Shown one piece after another: positions 33,601-45,600 of a stretch of 64,000 bases of DNA. Source of the stretch: CAZLRH01 sp964562015 (GTDB lineage Bacteria > Verrucomicrobiota > Verrucomicrobiia > Opitutales > JABDGR01); NCBI GenBank assembly GCA_964562015.1, contig CAZLRH010000001.1, positions 124,001 to 188,000 of the forward strand. Direction: 5' to 3'. Within the stretch, counting starts at the first letter, position 1. Each line of letters starts with the position of its first letter. The notes under the pieces are model-generated. The model saw nothing but the letters and a program-made list of their open reading frames with translations. It made no database searches and was not told where the DNA came from. The translations under genes and the position numbers were made by a program.

Positions 33601-36600
33601 GCAACGTGCCGCCGGTAACCAGGGTATCACCCAAATAGGTGTTGGTGTTGACAAAGGTCAGCGTGCCGGTGCCCGCCTTGGTGAAGGCGCCGCCACCGTT
33701 GTTACCAATCGGATTGTTAAAGGTAATCGAATTACCGTTGGTATCAATTATGCCGCCGTGAAGGTCGATTGTGATCGTTTTGGAAGAGACGTCCACGCCC
33801 ACACCCGATGCATACTGCAGGGTACCGCCAGACAGATTGATGTTGCCGGAGGAACCAAGGTTATTGAGCGAATTAAAGTTCAAGACGCCGCCCGTGCTCA
33901 AAGTCACGTTACCGGCAAAAGTATTATTGCCTTGCAGAACGAGAGTGCCGCCATTGGCTACGATGCCGCCCGCGCCGAGATTTACCGGGCCGCTGAAGGT
34001 CAGCGTGCCGGGCCCGAGCTTATTCAAATCGCCGCCGGTTCCAGTGAAGGTACCGCCAAGGGTCAAATTGCCGGAGGCCGTGGTAATATTGAACGCCCCG
34101 GTGCCGAAGCGGGTGACGTTGCCCGTGCCCATGTTCAAGTCACCCGTGCCTTGGTAAACGATGTCCGCATTCCACGCCTGTTGGTTGTTTCCGGCCATGG
34201 TAATGCCAGTTGAAGACAGGGTGGTGTTGGCGCCGATGGTGATCGGGCCAGTGCCCAGCGCGCCCGCATTGTTGATATTCAAGGTCGCATTCGAAACAAT
34301 GGTGGCGCCACTGCGATTGCCGTTGCTGCCGCTCAAAGTAACGACACCGCCCGTAATGTTAAAGTCTCCGCCGCCCAACGTATTGGTCGCGCCACCCAAG
34401 GTCAAATTGCCGCCAGTCACATTCACACCGCCCGTGGCCACAATGCTGCCTGAGAGCACCATCGAACCATTGCTTACGTTAATGCTACCCGTGCCCAGGC
34501 TGATGAAACTAGACGTCAGTGTCTGGGAGCCGGAACCAGCCATGGTCAGCGAGGCCCCATAACCCGTGTTCTGATTGAAGAGCGTGGCATTGCCGCTCGT
34601 CAGATTGCCCGTATAAGTGTTCGTACCGCTGCCCGTGAAGACCAGGCCGACGCCAATGTTGGCGTTATTAATCAAGATAATGTCCTGGTTGCCGCTGATG
34701 CCCGCCAAGGAGGCACTCGTGATGCCATTGCCGAAGGTCAGATTCGTGCTCGTCACGTTCGTCGCGACAATGTTGCCGCCCTGGCCGATGAAATTCAGGA
34801 CCGAATTCTGCAGGGCCAGCGAATTGTTCAATTGCAGGGTGCCACTGTAAACCGCCGTATTGCCCGTGAAAGTGTTTGCACCGGAGAGAATCACTCGGCC
34901 GGAGCCAGCTTTGCTCAACGAAGTCGGGGCGCTGCCATCCACAATGGTCGAGGCAATGGTCAAGTTGCCGGAATTGTTGTACTGCAACAGGACCAACTCG
35001 CTCACATTACCCGTGGATCCGGCCAAAGAACCACCGGTAATGGTGGCGTTAGTCGTGACAGAAGACGGCATCAGGATGCCGCCCGAAGTCAAAGTCAGCG
35101 TATTGCCGCCGCCAATGGTGACCGTTTCGTCAGACGCTCCGGCCAAGCGCAGGGAATTGATTGTCTGAGTGCCGACATTTGCGGTCGTGCTCGCTGACAA
35201 ACTTACGTTGTCGGTCGAAGCCCAAGAGGCGGGATTCAAGCCGGTCTGGTAGGTTGCGATGCCCAAAAGGCCATTGCCGCCGCCGGATACCGTGGCCCAG
35301 TCGGATTTGCCAATCGTGGCATAAGCCGAATTACCATCCTGGCTAACAATGATACCGTTGAGCAGACCGGGGACACCACCGACGTTTACATTCAGCGTGA
35401 CGTTACCGTTCGCGGTGCCACCGAAGTCCACGTAGGTGCCACTGCTGCGGGTCAGGTTCCCCAGATTGACATTGAGGCTGGAGGCGCCATTCGGAACCAA
35501 ATTGATTTGCGCCAAACCATACAAATTCGTCGGGCTAACAGCAACACCGACCAAAGATTGAGTATTGATGGAGCCAGAGTGGCCGGTGAACTGCAAGGTA
35601 TTGTTGCCCTGCATTGAAATCTGGGTCTGGGAACTCAAGACGTTCGTATCCGGCGAGAAGCCACCCGCGAAATTCACATCGAGCGCGCCCGCCAAGATCG
35701 TGGCACCGCCCGTAAAGGTGTTATTACCCTGCAAGGTCAGGGTGCCGCCGAGATTGCCGGTTTTGGTGAGCGAGCCGGTCCCGGAGATATTGCCGCCGTA
35801 GATCGTGGTACCATTGCTGGTGTTAAACACCAGGGAGCCATTATCAAGCACGTTGGCGCTGGCCAGCGAACTATTGGTGATGTTGCCGTCACCAAGGGTG
35901 AGGGTGGAGGTCGTAATCGTGGTGTTGCCGACGTAAGTGCTGTTACCCACCACCGTCAATCCAGCGGTACCGGAGATATTGAGCCCGGACAAAGTGCCCG
36001 AACCCGCGATCGGGCCGACCGTGAGGGTCGCGCCGTTGACGCCAATCGAACGAGTCGTGTTTCCGCCCAAAGTTACCGTGCCGGTATTCATGCTCAAGGG
36101 GCTCGGGCCGACAAAGGAAAAGTCAGCATTCCAGTTTTGGGAGATAACGCTGCCATAGTTGACTGTCGTGCTGGCGCCCACGTTGCCACCGTTGATGATG
36201 AAGGTGCCCGTGCCAACCGCCGCATTGGACCCGAAGACCAAGGTGCCCGAATTAAGGATGGTGCCACCGGAGTAATTGTTATTGCTGGCACTCAGGGTCA
36301 GGGCGCCGCTACCCGCCTTGGTCAGGGTGAGACCACCTTGAATCTGGGCACTGACTGTCTGGGCCGTCGGACTAAGAACAAAGACGAGATTGGTGCTTGC
36401 GCTTGAGTTAATACCGTTCTTCACCGTCGCCACTGCGGAATTCGAGACGCCATTGCCAATTTGGAGGGTGCCGCCGCTGACCGTCAGGTCCACCGCGATA
36501 GAATTACCGGTCAGGATCAGGGTGCCGGCGCCGGACTTCGTCAGGACCGAACTGGTGCCGGAATTGGTGATTGAGCCTCCCATGGTCAGATTGCCCGCGG

Positions 36601-39600
36601 TGACCGTGATGGTGCGGCCTGAATTTGCGTTCGCGATGGTGCCGGTGCCAAAAGTCAAATCGCGCGTGCCGCCAAAGGTGAAGCTGCCCAAGGTGATGGC
36701 ACCGTTGTTGTTCAAAACGATCGGGCCATTCGACGTATTGTCGATGGAGCCACCATTGAAATTGAACGAACCGGAACCAAGGGCGTTCGGACTGTTGATA
36801 TTCAAGACGCCGCCATTGATGGTCGTTCCGCCCGCGTAGGAGTTGATTCCTGTCAGAGTCACGGTATTGGCCGCGAGGGTCAATGCACCCGAACCACTGA
36901 TGACACCGTTGAGCGTCTGCGAGGTCTTCGGATTCAGAATCAAGAGACCATTGTCAACTATGGTCGAATTACTCAGCGCGCCACTGGCGGTGCCGTTACC
37001 CAAGGTCAAGGTGCCGCCCGCAATGGTCGTAACGCCCGTGTAAGCCGTGGTCCCGATGATGGTCAAATTGCCGGAACCGTTCTTGGTCATATTGCCGGCA
37101 CCGGTGAGACTGGCGCCCACGGTCAAAACCACGTTATTGCCGTTGGTGTCGAGAGTGCCCGTGCCGCCAGCGTTAAAGGTGAACGTGCGGTTAAGGCTGA
37201 AGTCCGTGGTGTTCGCCGTCTGCCACATCAAGGTACCGTTGCCGAAGATGACATTGGCGTTGGTACCCAAAGTCGTGGAGTTAACGGCGATAATCGTGCC
37301 CGCCAGGATTTGGGTCGAGCCGGTGTAGGTATTATTCGCCCCGAGCGTCAAGCTGCCGGAGCCGGTCTTGATCAAGCCGCCGACACCCGTATTACCCACC
37401 GAATTCGCAAAGAGGACGTTGTTGCCGTTCGTATCAATGGTAGCACCGCCCGCACCGAAGGTCAGAATCTTCGCGGAAAGGTCGGCCGTGTTGTTGGTGG
37501 CAAACTGCACACCACCACCCGTGAAGGTGATGCCCTGGCCTACGCCGAAGCTGTAGATGCTGTTAAAGCTCACCGTGCCGGCGCTGATCGTCGTATTGCC
37601 CGTGTAGGTGTTCACGCCATTGAGCGCCAAAGTGCCGCTGCCCGCTTTGGTCAAGGTGAAGGCGCCGCTAATCGGGCCGCTCACCGTCAGGGTCGCGCCC
37701 ACTGTGGTGTTCACCGCGTTGGCGGTAATGGTGCGGTTGTTGCCCAAGGTCACCGCGCCGGTGCCCAAATCCAGGTTGCCCGTGCCGGTGTAGGTGAAGT
37801 CCGCATTCCACGCTTGGGCATTGGTGCCGGCATTGACCACTGTCGCGCCGCTGATGTTATCCAGATTGCCGCCGTTAATCGTCAAGGTGCCCGTGCCCAG
37901 CGCATTCGAGCTGCCGATCGCGAGGGTGCCGCTATTCAGCGTGGTGCCACCGACATAAGTGCTGGCCCCGGCCAAAGCCTGGGTGCCCGTGCCCGAAATA
38001 ATCAGCGAGCCGGAACCGGAAATGTTGCCCGTTTGGGTGGAGACCGCACCGGTCTTGGTGCTGATCGTCAACGGCACCGCCACCAAGGTGGTGTTTTGGA
38101 GCGAGAGACCCGATCCGCCGCTCACGCCTGCCACGGTGGCGTTGGTGAGGGAACCAAAGCTCAATTGGCCGCCTTGCAGCGAAATCACGTTATTCTGCAA
38201 GGTGGTGTTCGTGCCCAACTGCAAAGTGCCCGCGCCCAGTACCGCCGGACCGGTGAAGGTATTGACGCCAGTCAGAATCACGGTGCCCGGACCGCTCTTC
38301 GACACCGTGGTGCTGCCACCATTGTCCACAATGACCGAGTTGATGGTCATCGGATTGGTCGTGTCGTACTGATGGATCGCCAATTCCGAATTCGCGCCAT
38401 TCGAGCCCGCCAGGCTGCCGCCCGTGAAGGAGTAAGTGCCGGTGCCGGTGCCGAGAATACCGCCCGTGCTGAGAGTCAAGGTCTGGCCGGAATTGATGGT
38501 GACATCGGTGCTGCCGCTGGTGAAGCGCAGGTTGTTAACCGTGACCGTGTTGGTCACTTGCGTGCTGGTCAGGCTGACGTTGCCACCAGAGGAGATGGTG
38601 TTGCTGGTATAATTACCCGCGGCCATCGCGGCGATCACACCATTGGCGCCCACCGTCGCCCAGTCGGTGCCATTGACCGTGCCGAGAGCAACTCCGTTGA
38701 TTGTAAAAGCCGCGCCATTGGTGCTCGAGGCATTCACCACGACATTGCCCGTCGTCGGGAGACCGATATTCAGGAGCGCACCGCTGCTGCGGGAGAGCGT
38801 GCCGAGGTTGGCGCTGAGGTTCGCGGCGCCGTTTTGCGTCAGCGTCAGGTTACTGCCACCGGTCAGAACCGTGGTGGTGGAGTTTTGGCTGTTCGTCGCG
38901 CCGGAAGCGCCTTGCAGCTCAATGGTGCCGCCATTCAAGGTCAGAACGCCACTCGAGGGGAGAATGTTTGTGGAGGGCGCGCTGGCGCTGCCGAAGTTTT
39001 CCACCACTTTGCTGTAATTGATCGTCGTGTTGCCGACGTAGGTTTGGGGGGCGTTCAAGGTCAGCACACCGTTGCCGGACTTGGTCAGGGAACCCGCGCC
39101 CGTCATCGTGCTGCCATAAGCGACCGCAGTCGGATTGGTGATCGTGACGTTGGTGTTGTTGAGAACGATATTGCCCGCGTATGAACCCGTCGTCGTGACA
39201 TTGCCGAGGAAGAGATTGCCGCCCGACATGGTCAAGGTGCCCGAATCGGAATTGGTGGCCACCAAGGTCAGGTCGCCCGTGCCGGTCTTATTGACATTAC
39301 CCGAGCCGCTGATGGCGCCGGAAATGACGGAGGCCAAGGTGTTATTGATGCCAAAGGTGCCGTTGTTGACCACGCCGCCGAGGATGGAAGCGACCTGCGT
39401 GGCATTACCGGTGAGTTGCAGAGTACCCGCATTAATGGTCGTGCCGCCGGTGTAAGAGCTGGCGTTCGTCAACAACAAGGTGCCGTTGCCGCTCTTGGTG
39501 AGGCTGAAGCCGGAACCGCTGACGATGCCACCGACCGTCAATGTATTGGCATTGACCGTGACGTTGCGACTGGCGCCCAAGGCCACACTGCCCACGCCGA

Positions 39601-42600
39601 GATTCAAATTATTGGTGCCATTAAACGTGAAGTCGGCATTCCACTGCGAAGTCACGTTGGTCAGGGTCACCGACGATCCGGCATCCAAGACGCTCGCGCC
39701 GTTGATGAGGAAAGTCGTGTTGGCCGGAATGGCGGAGTTGTTATTGAGGACCAGATTTCCTGACGTCAGAACCGTGTTACCCGTGTAGGTGTTGGCCGCC
39801 GAAAGCGTAACCGAGCCCGCACCCGTCTTCGTCACATTACCATTGCCGCTGATCACGGGCGAGAAGGTCTGAGTGATATTGGCCGGAGTATTGAAGGTGA
39901 CGTTCGTGTTGTTACCCAAAAGAATCGTGCCGCCGACTACGCCCGCCGTGGTGCCGTCGCCCAGTTGCAAGGTGCCTTGATTGACCGCGGTGCTGCCCGT
40001 GAAGGAATTGAGCGCCGTGAGAGTCAAGGTGCTGGATGCCCCTTGGGTGATGTTCATGCCGCCCGTGCCGGCGACCAGCGGAGCAAAGGTCACGCTGCCG
40101 GCATCGTTGAAGGCCAGGATGCCGTTGTCCGTGACGCCGCTGGTGCTGTTGATGGAGCCATTGGCGGTGCCGTTACCCAAGGTCAAATTGCCCGCGCTGA
40201 TGGTCGTCGGACCATTGTAAGTATTTACGCCGGTCAAAACCAGGTTACCCGAGCCGGCCTTGGTCAAGCCGCTGCCAAAGGCCGCGCTCGAAATGACACC
40301 ACCGATGGTCGTGGTATTATTAGAAATGGTGATTTGGCGGGTGCCGTTGACGAGGCTTACGGCGCCCGTGCCCAGATTGGTGTCGGTGTTGCCGCCAATG
40401 GCAAAGTCGCCCGCCCACGTCTGAACCAAATTATTGGGCAGGAGGACGGTCGTGCTGTTGTTGTTCAACGTGCCGCCCGCAAACGTGATGGTGTTGGTCG
40501 TGCCGTTACCGAGAGCGCCAATATTGTTGAGTTGCAAGGTACCCACAGTGAGGGTGACACCACCGGCGAAATTGCCCGCCGTCGTCAAAACCAAGGTGCC
40601 GCCGCCGAGCTTGTTGAAGGTCGAGCTTGCGCCGCTATTGTTGATATTGCCGACGACCAAACTGGAGCCGCTGACCGTGATGTTCTGGGCGCTGTTCGCC
40701 AGGATGAGGTTGCCCGAAAGAGTCGTATTCGTCGTGGAATTCGAACCCACATAGGTCATTCCACTAACGACCGAGAGGTTGTTGGCCAAGCTGATGTTGG
40801 AGCCGACGACATTGTCCAACCCGCCGCCATTGAAGGTGATGGTTCCGTTGGCCGCCGTGGCGGTCGCGAGCGCGAGCGTGCCGCCGGTATTAACATTCGT
40901 GCCGCCAGTGTAGTTGTTGGTGACATTACCCAAAGTCAATGTGCCGGCATTAACCGTTAAACTGCCGGAGCCCAAATTAAGGCCGCCGAGCATCGCCAAG
41001 CCACCCGTGCCGCTTTTGGTCAGGGCTAGGTTGGGGGTGCTGAATAAACCGGCAAAAGTAAGGGTGCCAGCCGTCGAGGTAATCGTCGTCGCATTCGCCG
41101 ACAGTGAAGTTGTGAGGTTGGACGTAATATTCAAACTCTGCGGGCCGACGAAGGTGAAGGCCGTGTCCACAAACACCTTCTGATTTCCGGTAAGAGTCAC
41201 TGCGCCGCTGCCGTTGCTGCCGATGCTGGCGCCGTTCGCGATGGTTAGGTCGGCATTGGTTCCCGCCGCCGGCAGGGCGCCCGCGCTATTCAGGAAGAGC
41301 GTGCCGCCATTGACAACCGTGTGACTAGTGTAAGTGTTCGTGCCGCCCAAGCCGAGGGCACCTGAAGTAACGGTGATTCCACCCGTGCCCAGGTTGATGT
41401 TGCCGTTCAGGTTTTCAGTGCCAGCGCCATTGCTCGTGATGCTGCCCGAGGCACCGGCCGCCGTAATGGTGCCGGTATAAGTGAGCGTCGAGCCGGAGGC
41501 CGTCACAAAATTAAGCCCGGTGCTCGCCGGCAAGGAGATCGGGAAATTGCCGCCAATGCCCTTCAAATTGTAATTCACCGAACTGGTGAGGCCAAGACCA
41601 CCGCCCAACAGATTCAGGATGGAATTGGCAAAGGTCGAACTGCCACCCGCCACGATATTGCCCTGGTTGATGGTGGTGTTGCCGGTGTAGGTGTTCGCAC
41701 CGCTGAGGGTCAAATTGCCCGGACCGGACTTCGTAATGGTCGTGGTGTTCTGCGTTCCGGCATCAGTGATGGTCGAGGACACACTGAGATTGCCATCACC
41801 CAGGAAAAGGAGTTCAGCGACCTGGCCGGGCGTGCTGCTGACCAAATTGCCACCGAGAATCTGATAAGTGCCGCCGCCCGTGGACAAGATGCCGCCCGTG
41901 CCAACCGTCAGGACTTTGCCCGAATTGATATTCAGTGTCGCCGTGCCATTGAACCGCAAAGAATTGACGGTGCTATTCGCCGCCACATTGGCGCTCGGGC
42001 TCGATGCGAGATTGATGTTATTCGTCGACGTCCAGCCGGAAGGATTGGTGCCGCCGCCGGTATTGTAACTGGCCAGCGGGAACGCGGACAAATTGCCAAG
42101 AGAATTGGCGGTCAGGAAGGTGCTGTTCCCGGCCGTGCCAAAGGCGACTCCACCCATGCTAAAGATGCCATTGGTCAGCATGGCCGAGCTGTTGCCCGGA
42201 TTCTGGAAGGTGGTATTGCCCACGATGTTGCCACTGAAGGTCGGGAAATTCACGTTCAGCGTGGCAAAGCCCGCGCGGGAGACCAGACCCCAGTTCGTAT
42301 CCACCGCAAAATTGCCGTTCGCCACGATATTCATCTGCACGGCACCCGTATTGAGATTGAGGAAGGTGAGGTTTTGCGACACCGCGCGCGTGGAATTGCC
42401 GTTGATCGTGAAGTTGGCGGCGGTGCTATTGATGCCGATGAGGTTGCCGGCGCTGCCCAGAATCTGGGAAGAGGGCGAATTCGAAAAGCCGCTGTTGAAA
42501 TCCAAGGTCAAAGTACCGAAGGAGTAGTTCATCGAGCCGAAGGAGATCGGCGTCGTGGGATTGCTGTTTACAGTGCGGGGCTGGTTGATCGTCGCCGAAC

Positions 42601-45600
42601 CACGGAAGGCATTGGGGCCGGACAAAATCAAATTTCCGGGCCCATCCTTGTTGAAGCTGCCCGGATTGGTGCCACCGTCAACAATGCCGCCGATGATGCT
42701 CACCGTCGTGCCCGCGCCCACCGTCAGGGTGCGCGAAGTCGTGGTGTTGCCCAAACTCACCGTGCCGGTGCCGTTGAACGTGAAACTGTTGCCGGTCAAC
42801 TGGCTGTTGCCGCCAAAAGTGATGCTGCGGTTTGTTATCATCGCTGCGCCGGTTTCGTTATCCAAGGTGCCGCCATTGAGCGCGATGGAGCCGGTGCCGA
42901 TGCCGTTCGCATTGATCAGGAAAATGGTACCCGCATTTAAATTGGTCGTGCCGGTGTAGGTATTGGCGTTGGAAATGGTCAGATTGCCGGCACCAGCCTT
43001 GGTGAAGGCACCGCTGCCCGAGATGGCGCCACCGACGAGAATATTAGTGCTCAACACCGCATTGCCCGGAGCTTGATTGATTTGGAACTGAGAGCCGTTA
43101 TTGGTGACGTTGCCTTGGAGTTGGCCAGTGACCGTTCCATTGCCCAGCACCAAGGTACCAGCGCTAATAAGGGTGTTGCCGGTGAAGGTGTTTTGGCCGA
43201 GCAAGGTGAGGGTCGCACCGGAGTTACCCGTTTTAGCCAAACCGCCCGTGCCGCTGACCACGCCACCGAGCGTGAGAGCCGAATTCTGATTGGACCAATT
43301 CATGGTCACTGCGGTGAGCACAATGGAGTTGGAAGCGAACTGTAAATCGTCATTGGCTTGGAGGCCGATGTTTCCGATCAAATTAACCGTTTGATTGGTG
43401 GCGATAGTGAGAGCACCACCGGATGAATTATCCAATTGGGCCGCGCCGTTGGAGCCCGTGGTGTTGCCATTTATCGTCAGCGCGCCAGAACCCAGCGCGT
43501 TGGCATTGCCGATATTGAGGCGCGCATTGGCATTGTTATTGGCTGAGGTCAGACTAATTCCTCCGCTAAACGTGTTGTTGCCGTTCAGGGTGGTGGTACC
43601 GTTGCCCAAGATAAAGCCGCCGGTTCCGGAGACGACGCCATTCAAGACCAGCGTGTTCTGACTGCCGCCCGAAGCGCTGGGCCGGGTCAGGGTAAAGGTG
43701 CCCAAAGAAACGGGACCGCTGAACGTGGTGGAGTTGCCCGTGACCGTGAGGCTGGTGGCACCGGTCAGCGTGACATTGCCGCCGCCAAAGTCCAAGGGAC
43801 GATTCAAGCTGCCGATGGTCGGGCTGCCGGAGAGGAAAACTGGATTGGCGCCCGAAAGCGCGATCGTACCACCGGTGGAGTTCGTGATATTGCCGCCCGA
43901 AAGGACGATATTGCCCGTGCCCAGGGCACCATTATTAGATACATTCAACGTACCGCCCGTGACCGTGATGTTGCCATTTCCGCTATTGGCCGCGCTGATG
44001 ACCATATTGCCGCCACTCACCGTCAAATTACCGGCAAAGGTGTTGGGGAGGCTGAAAGTGAGTATGCCCGTCGCATTACCGGAGTGAAAAATATTACCCG
44101 TGCCGCTGATGGTGTTCAAATAAGTGATATTGGTGGCACCCGAGGCAAAAGTCAGATTGCCGTTGTTGACAATATTGCCCGAGAGAAAGCTGCTGACGCT
44201 TGCACCATCACCGATGGTCAAACCAGCACCCGCCGCGATGGTTGCGCCACCGGAACTGGTGTCATTGCCGGAAAAGGTAAGATTGCCCGCTGACACCGTG
44301 GTGGGACCGGAAAAAGTGTTATTGCCGCTGAAGACCAAACTACCCGTCCCCAACTTCGTAATTCCCAAGCCCGCGCCGGAGATGACACCGCCGACAGTCA
44401 GGGTGCCCGTTCCATTCACAGTGACTGAGCGATTGCCGTTCAACCACACCGCACCAGTACCAACATTCAAATTCTTATTACCCGTGTCTACGAACGTCAG
44501 ACTGCTATTCCAGAACTGGACATTATTATTAGTGAGTACGAGCGTGGCACCGGAAGAGTTGTCAATCGAGGCGCCATTGAACGTGATAGGCCCGGCACCC
44601 AGGGCGGCGGCATTGCCAAACTGAATCGTGCCACCGTTGGCGGCAACCGGACTCGTTCCGGTGCTTGCGCCGGTGAAGCTGACGGTGCCAGCAGTGAAGG
44701 TAATGGGACCGGCGCCGCTGAGGTTGCCCGGAAGCGTGACCGCCGTGGCATTCTCATTGATGATCAAGTTGCCGGTGACGACGATATTGCCGTTCACTGC
44801 GCCATTGGTGGCCCCGGAGCCGAGCTGCAACGTGCCGGTATTAATAAAGGTGTTGCCCGTCAGGGTATTCGTGTTCGTCAGCACCAAGGTGCCGGAGGGG
44901 CTGCCGCTGGTGGTCAAATTGCCCGCGCCGCTGACGACGCCCGCATAGGTCTGCGTGGTGGCGTTGCCCTGAATCACGAAATTGCCGCCCGTGGCGATCA
45001 CATTGCCCACCGGCAGAATATTGGTGGCGCCATTGCCAAACTGGAGAGTGCCGGTCGTGACGGACGTGTTACCCGTGTAAGTCGGCGCCGTGGTGAACAC
45101 GACCGTGCCCGTCGCACTGCCCGTCTTGGTTACATTACCTGAACCGCTGATGACTTGGGTAATCGTTTGCGTGGTGCTGCTGCCGTTGATGATCAATCCG
45201 GCATTATCCACAAAGCTGCTGGTGGCCGTGGGGAACACGTTGTTCGTGCCGTTGCCGAGGGTCAAGTTGCCCGCGCTGATGGTGGTCGCACCGGTGTAGG
45301 TGGGCGAAGTGCCGAGAGTGAAATTACCTGTGCCAACCTTGGTCAGCGCGCCGCCCGTGCCCGACAACACCCCGTCCAATTCCGTGTTGCTATTATTATT
45401 GCCCGTGCTGAGGGACACACCCGCAATGGAAAGACCACCCGTGCCGGACAAACCACCGAACGTGGCGGAACTCTGAGCGCCAAAGCTGATGGCTCCGGCG
45501 CCGCTGGTGCTCACCGTGCTGCTTTGCAGCGCCGTGCCAACGCCCAAGGTCAGGGTGCCAGCGTTGACTGCGGTTGTGCCAGTAAAGGTGTTACTATTAG

